Below are positions 1-5,681 of a DNA stretch of 5,681 bases, piece by piece. Made by a program: the position numbers and the translations under genes. The notes below the pieces were generated by a model. It was not told the origin of the DNA and did no database searches. It was given only the letters and a program-made list of their open reading frames with translations. The stretch's first letter is position 1. Every line of letters starts with the position of its first letter. This DNA comes from Comamonadaceae bacterium. Its GTDB lineage: Bacteria > Pseudomonadota > Gammaproteobacteria > Burkholderiales > Burkholderiaceae_C. The stretch is taken from NCBI GenBank assembly GCA_947374705.1, contig CANCDA010000160.1, positions 1 to 5,681 on the forward strand. Direction: 5' to 3'.

Positions 1-1
1 G

Positions 2-844
2 GGGCAGTCCATTGAGTTGCTCAAAGAACTTCACATTCTGACCCGTGAAGGCAAACTCAACCAGGATTCACGCCGCAAACTCAAACAGGTTTACCACCTC
101 TACCAATTTATCGAGAAATTGCTTGATGAGTTGCGGGTGAGTCGGGAAACATCCAACGAGCAAACCCCGAGGCCGATTACCTTGGCCGACCACGGCGCGG
201 GCAAATCCTATCTGGGTTTCATCCTCTACGATCTGTTTTTCAAGACATTCAAGAGCGGTCACATATACGGCATAGAGACCCGGGCCGAACTCGTGCAGAA
301 ATCACGTGAACTGGCACAGCGCCTGGGTTTTGAGCGCATGTCGTTCTTGAACCTGAGCGTGCAGGAATCAGCACACAGTGCAGAGCTTCCAGAAAGAATA
401 GACGTCATCACCGCCCTGCATGCCTGCGACACCGCAACCGACGACGCCATCGCTTTCGGTCTGCAAAAGCAAGCCCATTTCATGGTGCTGGTGCCTTGCT
501 GCCAAGCCGAAGTGGCGCGGGTATTGGGTGCAGGAAAGGCTTTGTCCCTGAACCGCACCCCGCTGGCCGAGCTGTGGCGGCATCCGCTGCACACCCGTGA
601 GATGGGGAGTCAGATCACCAATGTGCTGCGCTGCCTCTACCTAGAGGCCTGGGGCTACCAAGTCACCGTGACCGAGCTGGTGGGTTGGGAGCACAGCATG
701 AAAAACGAGCTGATTATTGCGCGCCATACGGGTCAGAAAAAACGCCCCTCAGCCGAGCGGCTCAAAGCCATTTTGGAAGAGTTTGGGCTCACAGCGTTGC
801 TGGCATCGCGTTTTCATCTGCCTCCAGACGTGTCGCCAAAATAA
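2..844 (+). CDS. Class I SAM-dependent methyltransferase, Methyltransf_32-like (5' end probably outside window)
   Basis: Probable SAM-dependent methyltransferase of unknown substrate, cytosolic. Seen: a nucleotide-binding motif I variant, LADHGAGKSYLGF, at about 182-220 (most relatives have D-x-G-x-GKGYL; here HGAGKSYL). An acidic residue ends strand 2 in YGIETRAEL (about 267-293), HACDTATDDA lies at 419-448, and a PCCQ motif at 494-505. HAC-TATD followed by PCCQ is characteristic of the Methyltransf_32 family. A basic helical stretch (SRRKLKQVYHLYQFIEKL) precedes the SAM fold. The first possible start is TTG at 17, but it has no Shine-Dalgarno and the frame stays open (GQSIE) to the window edge, so the gene probably begins upstream. 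The stop TAA (842-844) lies inside a 9-bp tandem repeat abutting the inverted repeat of the downstream RAYT unit, so the last residues could have been altered by that insertion. Fold assignment is fairly secure; the substrate is unknown. Confidence 0.85.
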   Translation, partial: GQSIELLKELHILTREGKLNQDSRRKLKQVYHLYQFIEKLLDELRVSRETSNEQTPRPITLADHGAGKSYLGFILYDLFFKTFKSGHIYGIETRAELVQKSRELAQRLGFERMSFLNLSVQESAHSAELPERIDVITALHACDTATDDAIAFGLQKQAHFMVLVPCCQAEVARVLGAGKALSLNRTPLAELWRHPLHTREMGSQITNVLRCLYLEAWGYQVTVTELVGWEHSMKNELIIARHTGQKKRPSAERLKAILEEFGLTALLASRFHLPPDVSPK

Positions 845-856
845 TTGAAATAATTG
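839..856 (+). repeat. Tandem 9-bp direct repeat (AAATAATTG x2) at left edge of the RAYT unit
   Basis: AAATAATTG occurs twice back to back, at 839-847 and 848-856. The second copy is the outer end of the left inverted repeat. The first copy supplies the final Lys codon (839-841) and the TAA stop (842-844) of the methyltransferase. No second copy is found just outside the right end, so this is not an ordinary target-site duplication. HUH transposition is not expected to make one. Confidence 0.75.
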
Positions 857-874
857 GGGTCAGATTCCAATTAA
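848..874 (+). repeat. Left inverted repeat / REP-like hairpin
   Basis: A 27-bp sequence matches the reverse complement of 1695-1721 with one difference (G at 856). Internally it forms a perfect 7-bp stem, TAATTGG (851-857) with CCAATTA (867-873), around the 9-nt loop GGTCAGATT. This is a plausible recognition hairpin for the adjacent HUH transposase. The stem is AT-rich and no T-run follows it, so it does not look like an intrinsic terminator. The four bases 5' of the stem are GAAA, not the GTAG/GGAG tetranucleotide of classical enterobacterial or pseudomonad REPs. Confidence 0.85.
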
Positions 875-907
875 GATTGCGGCTTCCACATTTGCAGCAT
901 TCTCACC

Positions 908-1606
908 ATGGCACGTCTCCCCCGTCTCAGCGTTCCCGGCTATCCCCACCACATCATCCAGCGGGGCAATAATCGGCAGCCCATTTTTTCTGCCCCAGCC
1001 GACTATCGACTGTTGCTGGACTTGCTGGACGAGAACGCCAAGAAGTTTGACGTGGCCGTTCATGCCTATGTGCTCATGAGCAATCACTTCCATCTGCTGC
1101 TCACCCCTGAGACGCAGGATGGCGTGCCGCAGATGATGCAAGCGGTGGGGCGTCGCTACGTGCGCTATTTCAACGATGCGCAAGGTCGCACGGGGACGCT
1201 GTGGGAGGGTCGCTACAAGTCCACCTTGATCCAGACGGATCGCTACCTGATGGCCTGCATGGCTTACATCGACCTGAACCCGGTGAGGGCGGGCATGGTC
1301 GCGCAAGCGGGTGACTACCCTTGGTCTAGCCACGGACATTACATCGGGCAAAAAACAGATCGCTTGATCACCCCTCACCCCTTGTATTGGGCGTTGGGCA
1401 ACACGCCGTTTGCGCGCGAGGCAGCCTATGTGGAACTGGTGAATGCGGGGGTCAGCATGGACCAGCAGCAAGCATTGACGCAGGCAACTCTCAGCGGTTG
1501 GGCCTTGGGGGAGGCAGATTTTGTCAGTGAGCTGCAGAAAAAAACAGACAGACGAATCAACAAGGTGAGCGCCGGGCGGCCTATGTCAGTCTCAAAAAAA
1601 CCATGA
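908..1606 (+). CDS. REP-associated tyrosine transposase (RAYT), Y1_Tnp / HUH family
   Basis: A single-strand DNA transposase-like HUH endonuclease of 232 aa, expected to nick and rejoin hairpin (REP-like) DNA through a 5'-phosphotyrosine link. Seen: the N-terminus MARLPRLSVPGYPHHIIQRG with N-x-RQPIF is the usual RAYT opening and fixes the ATG at 908. The metal-binding HUH motif is H60-F61-H62 in SNHFHLLLTP. The helix GRRYVRYFND holds the candidate catalytic tyrosines Y84 and Y87. GTLWEGRYKS and YIDLNPVRAGMV then WSSHGHY follow, all family hallmarks. The C-terminal FVSELQKKTDRRINK...GRPMS tail is also typical. Length is normal and no frameshift or stop is seen, so it may be functional. No clear Shine-Dalgarno precedes the start. 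It lies between hairpin inverted repeats at 848-874 and 1695-1721, its likely substrates. In other bacteria RAYTs are usually single-copy and chromosomally maintained, and transposition of their own gene is rarely seen. Confidence 0.93.
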   Translation: MARLPRLSVPGYPHHIIQRGNNRQPIFSAPADYRLLLDLLDENAKKFDVAVHAYVLMSNHFHLLLTPETQDGVPQMMQAVGRRYVRYFNDAQGRTGTLWEGRYKSTLIQTDRYLMACMAYIDLNPVRAGMVAQAGDYPWSSHGHYIGQKTDRLITPHPLYWALGNTPFAREAAYVELVNAGVSMDQQQALTQATLSGWALGEADFVSELQKKTDRRINKVSAGRPMSVSKKP

Positions 1607-1694
1607 AATATGGCGATAGGCTAATAGTAACCTGCATAGATAGCTATCATTTTTGATGTGTCCCCAATAGTTAATTGATTGAAGTTGTTGTAAA
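1607..1694 (+). other. Non-coding AT-rich tail of the RAYT unit
   Basis: These 88 bp between the RAYT stop and the right inverted repeat hold no credible ORF and no T-tailed terminator. They contain a 10-bp perfect palindrome, GATAGCTATC (1639-1648), followed by ATTTTTGAT. They also contain a degenerate inverted copy of the end-repeat core: the reverse complement of 1656-1670 reads CTATTGGGGACACAT, which agrees with 851-865 at 11 of 15 bases. The tail is clearly more AT-rich than the flanking genes. Confidence 0.6.
1639..1648. repeat. Perfect 10-bp palindrome GATAGCTATC
   Basis: A self-complementary decamer with no loop lies 33 bp after the RAYT stop and is followed by ATTTTTGAT. It could be a dimeric protein site, a remnant of a dispersed intergenic repeat, or chance in AT-rich DNA. 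It is too short and loopless for a terminator call. Confidence 0.4.
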
Positions 1695-1721
1695 TTAATT
1701 GGAATCTGACCCTAATTATTT
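1695..1721 (-). repeat. Right inverted repeat / REP-like hairpin
   Basis: The reverse complement of the left repeat, with one difference at 1713 (T, equivalent to A instead of G856 on the other strand). The internal stem is TAATTGG (1696-1702) with CTAATTA (1712-1718) around a 9-nt loop. On the + strand the changed pair is a G-T wobble (1701/1713), so the hairpin survives. On the - strand it is an A-C mismatch. The repeat ends 3 bp before the -35 box of the proposed gltB promoter. Confidence 0.85.
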
Positions 1722-1724
1722 TGC

Positions 1725-1753
1725 TTGGCAAATGGGGCTTGGTGGACTATGCT
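1725..1753 (+). promoter_or_regulatory. Predicted sigma70-type promoter of gltB
   Basis: The -35 box TTGGCA (1725-1730, 5 of 6 to consensus) and the -10 box TATGCT (1748-1753, 4 of 6) are separated by exactly 17 bp. Transcription would start near 1760, giving a leader of about 26 nt with the gltB Shine-Dalgarno inside it. The promoter lies wholly to the right of the RAYT unit, so the unit has displaced only sequences upstream of -35. Any activator site for gltB that lay further upstream would now be separated from it. Confidence 0.5.
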
Positions 1754-1774
1754 TTGAGCCCTTGTGAAATTTTT

Positions 1775-1779
1775 AGGAG
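1775..1779 (+). promoter_or_regulatory. Ribosome binding site of gltB (AGGAG)
   Basis: AGGAG sits 6 bp before the ATG at 1786. It decides this start over any upstream alternative. Confidence 0.8.
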
Positions 1780-1785
1780 CGCGCC

Positions 1786-4700
1786 ATGTCCCAGGCAGCA
1801 GAGATTGAGTATCTCCAACAAAACGGTTTGTATTCTTCCGCCAACGAGCATGACGCTTGTGGGGTGGGTTTTGTGGCGCACATCAAGGGGGTTAAGACCC
1901 ACGCGATCGTGCAAGGCGCGCTCAAAATTTTGGCTAATCTGGACCATCGGGGCGCCGTGGGTGCCGATAAGTTGATGGGTGACGGCGCGGGCATTTTGAT
2001 TCAGCTGCCTGATGCGCTGTACCGCGAAGACATGGCCCTGCAAGGTGTAGCCTTGCCGCCTCAAGGTGAGTACGGTGTGGGCATGATCTTTTTGCCCAAA
2101 GAGCATGCCTCGCGGCTGGCGTGCGAGCAAGAGATGGAGCGTGCCATCAAGGCCGAAGGTCAGGTGCTGCTGGGTTGGCGTGATGTACCGGTGGATCGCG
2201 ACATGCCCATGTCGCCCACCGTGCGCGAGAAAGAGCCGATTCTGCGCCAGGTCTTCATTGGTCGCGGCAGCGATGTGATCGTGCAAGACGCGCTGGAGCG
2301 CAAGCTGTATGTGATCCGCAAAACCGCCAGCAAGGCCATCGGCAACCTGCAGCTTAAGCACAGCAAAGAATATTACGTGCCCAGCATGTCCAGCCGCACC
2401 GTGGTTTACAAAGGCCTGTTGTTGGCCGATCAAGTCGGCACCTACTACCTGGATTTGAAAGACGAACGCTGCGTTTCTGCTTTGGGTCTGGTGCACCAGC
2501 GCTTCTCCACAAACACCTTCCCCGAGTGGCCATTGGCTCACCCCTACCGCTATGTGGCGCACAACGGTGAGATCAATACCGTCAAAGGCAATTACAACTG
2601 GATGAAGGCACGCGAAGGCGTGATGTCGTCCCCCGTGCTGGGTGCGGACTTGCAAAAGCTCTACCCCATCAGCTTTGCCGATCAGTCCGACACCGCCACC
2701 TTCGACAACTGCCTGGAGTTGCTCACCATGTCGGGCTATCCGATCAGTCAGGCCGTGATGATGATGATCCCCGAGCCGTGGGAGCAGCACACCACCATGG
2801 ACGAGCGCCGCCGCGCTTTTTACGAGTACCACGCGGCCATGCTGGAGCCCTGGGATGGCCCCGCCTCAATCGTGTTCACCGATGGTCGCCAGATTGGCGC
2901 TACGCTGGACCGCAATGGCCTGCGCCCCTCACGCTATTGCATTACCGATGACGACCTCGTCATCATGGGCTCAGAGTCCGGCGTGTTGCCCGTGCCTGAG
3001 AGCAAGATCGTACGCAAATGGCGTTTGCAGCCCGGCAAGATGTTCCTGATCGATCTGGAACAGGGCCGCATGATTGATGACGAGGAAATCAAGTCCAATC
3101 TGGCCAACAACAAGCCCTACAAGCAGTGGATTGAGAACTTGCGCATCAAGCTGGACGATGTGTCCTACTCCGAGCGCAGAAAACGCGTGGCGGATGGTCA
3201 GAATGTTGCGGGTGACAAGCGCATCACCGACCAAATTAGTCTGCTGGATCGCCAGCAGGCTTTCGGCTTTACCCAAGAAGATCTGAAGTTCCTGATCGCC
3301 CCCATGGCGACCGCAGGCGAAGAAGCCATTGGCTCCATGGGCAATGACAGCCCACTGGCCGTGTTGTCGGACAAAAACAAGCCGCTCTACAACTACTTCA
3401 AGCAGTTGTTCGCGCAAGTGACCAACCCGCCCATCGACCCGATCCGCGAAGCCATCGTGATGTCGTTGGTGTCCTTTGTGGGGCCCAAGCCCAATCTGCT
3501 GGACATCAACCAGGTCAACCCGCCCATGCGCTTGGAGGTGAGTCAGCCGATTCTTGACTTTGCCGACATGGCCAAGTTGCGCAATATCGAAGCCACTACA
3601 CAGGGTAAATTCCGCAGCTACACGCTCAACATCACCTACCCGCTGGCCTGGGGCCGTGAAGGCGTAGAAGCCAAGCTGGCCTCGCTGTGCGCTGAGGCCG
3701 TGGATGCGATCAAGGGCGGCAAGAACATCCTCATCATCAGTGACCGTGCCATCAATGCGACCCAAGTCGCCATTCCCGCGCTCTTGGCTTTGAGCGCGAT
3801 TCACCAGCACTTGGTGCGTGAAGGCTTGCGTACGACAGCAGGCCTAGTGGTTGAGACGGGCACGGCGCGTGAGGTGCATCACTTCGGTGTGCTGGCGGGT
3901 TATGGCGCTGAAGCCGTGCACCCCTACTTGGCCATGGAAACCCTGGCTGCCATGCACCAGGACCTGCCGGGCGATCTGTCAGCCGATAAGGCGATCTATA
4001 ACTACGTCAAAGCCATCGGCAAAGGCCTGTCCAAGATCATGTCCAAGATGGGCGTGTCCACCTACATGAGCTACTGCGGTGCGCAGTTGTTTGAGGCCAT
4101 TGGCCTGAACACTGAAACCATCGACAAGTATTTCACCGGCACGCCCAGCCGTGTGGAAGGCATTGGCATCTTCGAGGTGGCGGAAGAAGCCATTCGTATG
4201 CACAAGGCTGCGTTCAGCAACGACCCGGTGCTGGCCTCTATGTTGGAAACCGGCGGCGAATACGCCTGGCGTACCCGTGGTGAAGAACACATGTGGACGC
4301 CTGATGCCATTGCCAAGCTGCAACACAGCACGCGCTCTAACAACTGGAATACCTACAAAGAATACGCTCAGCTCATCAACGACCAAAGCAAGCGCCACAT
4401 GACGCTGCGTGGCCTGTTTGAGTTCAAGCTTGATCCCACTAAAGCGATTGCGGTGGACGCGGTTGAGCCCGCCAGTGAGATCGTCAAGCGTTTTGCCACC
4501 GGTGCCATGTCGCTGGGCTCCATCAGCACGGAAGCGCACGCCACCTTGGCTGTGGCCATGAACCGCATTGGCGGCAAGAGCAACACCGGTGAAGGCGGAG
4601 AAGACCCGGCGCGCTACCGCCAGGAACTCAAAGGCATCCCGATCAAGAAGGGTGAAACCCTCAAGAGCGTCATTGGTGCAGAACAGGTTGAGGTGGATCT

Positions 4701-5681
4701 GCCGCTGCAAGACGGTGATTCGCTGCGCTCCAAGATCAAGCAGGTGGCGTCCGGTCGCTTTGGTGTGACGGCCGAGTACCTCACCAGCGCCGATCAGATC
4801 CAGATCAAGATGGCACAAGGTGCCAAACCCGGTGAGGGGGGGCAGCTGCCTGGTGGCAAGGTGTCTAACTACATTGGCCGTTTGCGTCACTCAGTCCCCG
4901 GCGTGGGTTTGATCTCGCCGCCACCGCACCACGATATTTATTCGATTGAAGACCTGGCCCAGTTGATCCATGACTTGAAGAACGTGGCGCCACACGCCAG
5001 CGTTAGCGTCAAGTTGGTGAGCGAAATTGGTGTGGGCACCATCGCCGCTGGCGTGGCCAAGTGCAAGAGCGATCACGTGGTGATTGCCGGTCATGACGGC
5101 GGCACCGGCGCTTCGCCCTGGTCATCCATCAAGCACGCGGGCAGCCCGTGGGAAATTGGCCTGGCCGAAACCCAACAAACTCTCGTTTTGAACCGCTTGC
5201 GCAGTCGCATCCGCGTGCAGGCCGACGGCCAGATGAAGACGGGCCGCGATGTGGTGATTGGCGCGCTCTTGGGTGCTGATGAGTTCGGCTTTGCCACCGC
5301 CCCGCTGGTGGTGGAGGGCTGCATCATGATGCGCAAGTGCCATCTCAACACCTGCCCGGTGGGCGTGGCGACGCAAGACCCGGAGCTGCGCAAAAAGTTC
5401 TCCGGCAAGCCCGAACATGTGGTGAACTATTTCTTCTTCATCGCCGAAGAAGTGCGCCAAATCATGGCGCAAATGGGCATCGCCAAATTTGACGATTTGA
5501 TTGGCCGCGCCGACCTGCTCGACACACGCCAAGGCATTGCGCACTGGAAAGCCAACGGTCTGGATTTCCGTCGCTTGTTTGCCATGGCTGACGTGCCGGC
5601 CGATGTGGCGCGCCACCACACCCAAGAGCAAGACCACGGGCTTGAGAAGTCGCTGGACAATGTGCTGATTGCCAAGTCACG
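1786..5681 (+). CDS. gltB: Glutamate synthase (NADPH) large/alpha subunit, 3' end outside window
   Basis: GltB makes two glutamates from glutamine and 2-oxoglutarate, using electrons from the GltD subunit; it is the GOGAT half of the GS-GOGAT ammonia assimilation pathway, in the cytosol. All 1298 codons in the window read without a stop. Domains: class II glutamine amidotransferase from Cys25 (HDAC-GVGF) to about residue 430. Cys25 is the expected N-terminal nucleophile after removal of a 24-residue propeptide, and the pocket includes QRFSTNTFPEW (R239) and HNGEIN (N260-G261). The central domain runs from about 480 to 775 (YNYFKQLFAQVTNPPIDPIRE). The FMN/synthase domain runs from about 830 to 1200, with GAMSLGSIS from 906, GGKSNTGEGGED, and GHDGGTGASP from 1102. 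The 3Fe-4S cysteines are C1179, C1185 and C1190 (C-x5-C-x4-C). The C-terminal GXGXG beta-helix domain, roughly 250-300 residues, is missing because the window ends. gltD is expected downstream but cannot be seen. Confidence 0.98.
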   Translation, partial: MSQAAEIEYLQQNGLYSSANEHDACGVGFVAHIKGVKTHAIVQGALKILANLDHRGAVGADKLMGDGAGILIQLPDALYREDMALQGVALPPQGEYGVGMIFLPKEHASRLACEQEMERAIKAEGQVLLGWRDVPVDRDMPMSPTVREKEPILRQVFIGRGSDVIVQDALERKLYVIRKTASKAIGNLQLKHSKEYYVPSMSSRTVVYKGLLLADQVGTYYLDLKDERCVSALGLVHQRFSTNTFPEWPLAHPYRYVAHNGEINTVKGNYNWMKAREGVMSSPVLGADLQKLYPISFADQSDTATFDNCLELLTMSGYPISQAVMMMIPEPWEQHTTMDERRRAFYEYHAAMLEPWDGPASIVFTDGRQIGATLDRNGLRPSRYCITDDDLVIMGSESGVLPVPESKIVRKWRLQPGKMFLIDLEQGRMIDDEEIKSNLANNKPYKQWIENLRIKLDDVSYSERRKRVADGQNVAGDKRITDQISLLDRQQAFGFTQEDLKFLIAPMATAGEEAIGSMGNDSPLAVLSDKNKPLYNYFKQLFAQVTNPPIDPIREAIVMSLVSFVGPKPNLLDINQVNPPMRLEVSQPILDFADMAKLRNIEATTQGKFRSYTLNITYPLAWGREGVEAKLASLCAEAVDAIKGGKNILIISDRAINATQVAIPALLALSAIHQHLVREGLRTTAGLVVETGTAREVHHFGVLAGYGAEAVHPYLAMETLAAMHQDLPGDLSADKAIYNYVKAIGKGLSKIMSKMGVSTYMSYCGAQLFEAIGLNTETIDKYFTGTPSRVEGIGIFEVAEEAIRMHKAAFSNDPVLASMLETGGEYAWRTRGEEHMWTPDAIAKLQHSTRSNNWNTYKEYAQLINDQSKRHMTLRGLFEFKLDPTKAIAVDAVEPASEIVKRFATGAMSLGSISTEAHATLAVAMNRIGGKSNTGEGGEDPARYRQELKGIPIKKGETLKSVIGAEQVEVDLPLQDGDSLRSKIKQVASGRFGVTAEYLTSADQIQIKMAQGAKPGEGGQLPGGKVSNYIGRLRHSVPGVGLISPPPHHDIYSIEDLAQLIHDLKNVAPHASVSVKLVSEIGVGTIAAGVAKCKSDHVVIAGHDGGTGASPWSSIKHAGSPWEIGLAETQQTLVLNRLRSRIRVQADGQMKTGRDVVIGALLGADEFGFATAPLVVEGCIMMRKCHLNTCPVGVATQDPELRKKFSGKPEHVVNYFFFIAEEVRQIMAQMGIAKFDDLIGRADLLDTRQGIAHWKANGLDFRRLFAMADVPADVARHHTQEQDHGLEKSLDNVLIAKS

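Larger units (their letters stand above)
848..1721 (+). mobile_element. RAYT unit: transposase gene bounded by 27-bp hairpin-forming inverted repeats
   Basis: A unit of about 874 bp consists of the left inverted repeat (848-874), a short leader, one RAYT gene (908-1606), an AT-rich non-coding tail (1607-1694) and the right inverted repeat (1695-1721). The repeats match at 26 of 27 positions. Both ends fall in the gap between two unrelated genes, right after the methyltransferase stop and just before the gltB promoter, as expected for an inserted unit that spared both neighbours. IS200/IS605 elements and RAYTs use subterminal hairpins rather than classical terminal inverted repeats, and each end here is a hairpin. 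The exact cleavage points cannot be read from one copy, so the boundaries are those of the repeat, not proven element ends. Confidence 0.75.

Noticed and set aside
848..874. Left hairpin as a terminator of the methyltransferase
   Set aside because: The stem is AT-rich and no T-run follows. Its mirror copy at the other end of the RAYT unit explains it better as an element end.
845..877. Possible promoter for the RAYT gene (TTGAAA at 845-850, TAAGAT at 872-877)
   Set aside because: The boxes resemble consensus but the spacer is 21 bp, too long for a credible sigma70 promoter. No better pair is seen in the short leader.
685..972. 95-aa + strand ORF bridging the methyltransferase end and the RAYT start
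   Set aside because: It is out of frame with both real genes, crosses the left inverted repeat and has no recognisable domain.
860..1471. 203-aa minus-strand ORF overlapping the transposase
   Set aside because: Shadow of the RAYT gene, whose + frame has all family motifs.
1721..1975. 84-aa + strand ORF over the gltB start
   Set aside because: It would start inside the right inverted repeat, has no Shine-Dalgarno and overlaps the well-supported gltB start in another frame.
1747..2832. 361-aa open reading frame on the minus strand
   Set aside because: It lies opposite gltB, whose + frame is continuous and carries the class II amidotransferase motifs. The minus frame shows no recognisable domain and arises from the codon bias of gltB.
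2971..3810. 279-aa minus-strand ORF
   Set aside because: Antisense shadow of the gltB amidotransferase/central region, with His/Gln/Val-rich low-information protein and no family motif.
3979..4890. 303-aa minus-strand ORF
   Set aside because: Antisense shadow of the gltB central and FMN domains. It runs in the same complementary register as the other long shadows.
5122..5637. 171-aa minus-strand ORF, with smaller overlapping ones to 5680
   Set aside because: Antisense to the gltB FMN/3Fe-4S region, with no independent coding signal.
1..5681. CRISPR arrays, tRNA or rRNA genes, riboswitches
   Set aside because: No regularly spaced repeats, no tRNA cloverleaf and no rRNA-like stretch were seen. 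The only non-coding stretches are short (845-907 and 1607-1785) and are accounted for by the RAYT unit and the gltB leader.

Overview
The window looks like a chromosomal segment of a Betaproteobacterium, most likely Burkholderiales/Comamonadaceae. This rests on moderate-to-high GC coding sequence, the style of the GltB protein and the class of transposase; it is an impression from the sequence, not a database result. Everything supported lies on the + strand.

Layout: (1) positions 2-844 hold the 3' part of a class I SAM-dependent methyltransferase of the Methyltransf_32 type. Its reading frame is open to the left edge, so its true start is probably outside the window. (2) Positions 848-1721 hold a compact mobile-element-like unit. 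It has one intact REP-associated tyrosine transposase (RAYT, HUH/Y1 family) gene at 908-1606, enclosed by 27-bp inverted repeats that differ at a single base. Each repeat is itself a short hairpin (TAATTGG-N9-CCAATTA). (3) Positions 1725-1785 carry a good sigma70-like promoter and a Shine-Dalgarno site. (4) From 1786 to the right edge runs gltB, the large (alpha) subunit of glutamate synthase. It is uninterrupted for 1298 codons and is cut by the window end before its C-terminal GXGXG domain. It is the largest gene here although it has no stop codon in the window; all large minus-strand ORFs between 1747 and 5680 are its shadows.

The methyltransferase and gltB are housekeeping-type genes with no evident functional link. 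The RAYT unit sits exactly between them: its left end abuts the methyltransferase stop codon and its right end stops 3 bp short of the gltB -35 box. The most interesting signal is this RAYT-plus-hairpin-ends unit, its near-perfect fit into the intergenic gap, and a 9-bp tandem repeat at its left edge that supplies the methyltransferase stop codon. RAYTs and REP hairpins are a known class. Whether this two-hairpin arrangement moves as a unit, and how it relates to typical REP/REPIN sequences, is the open question.
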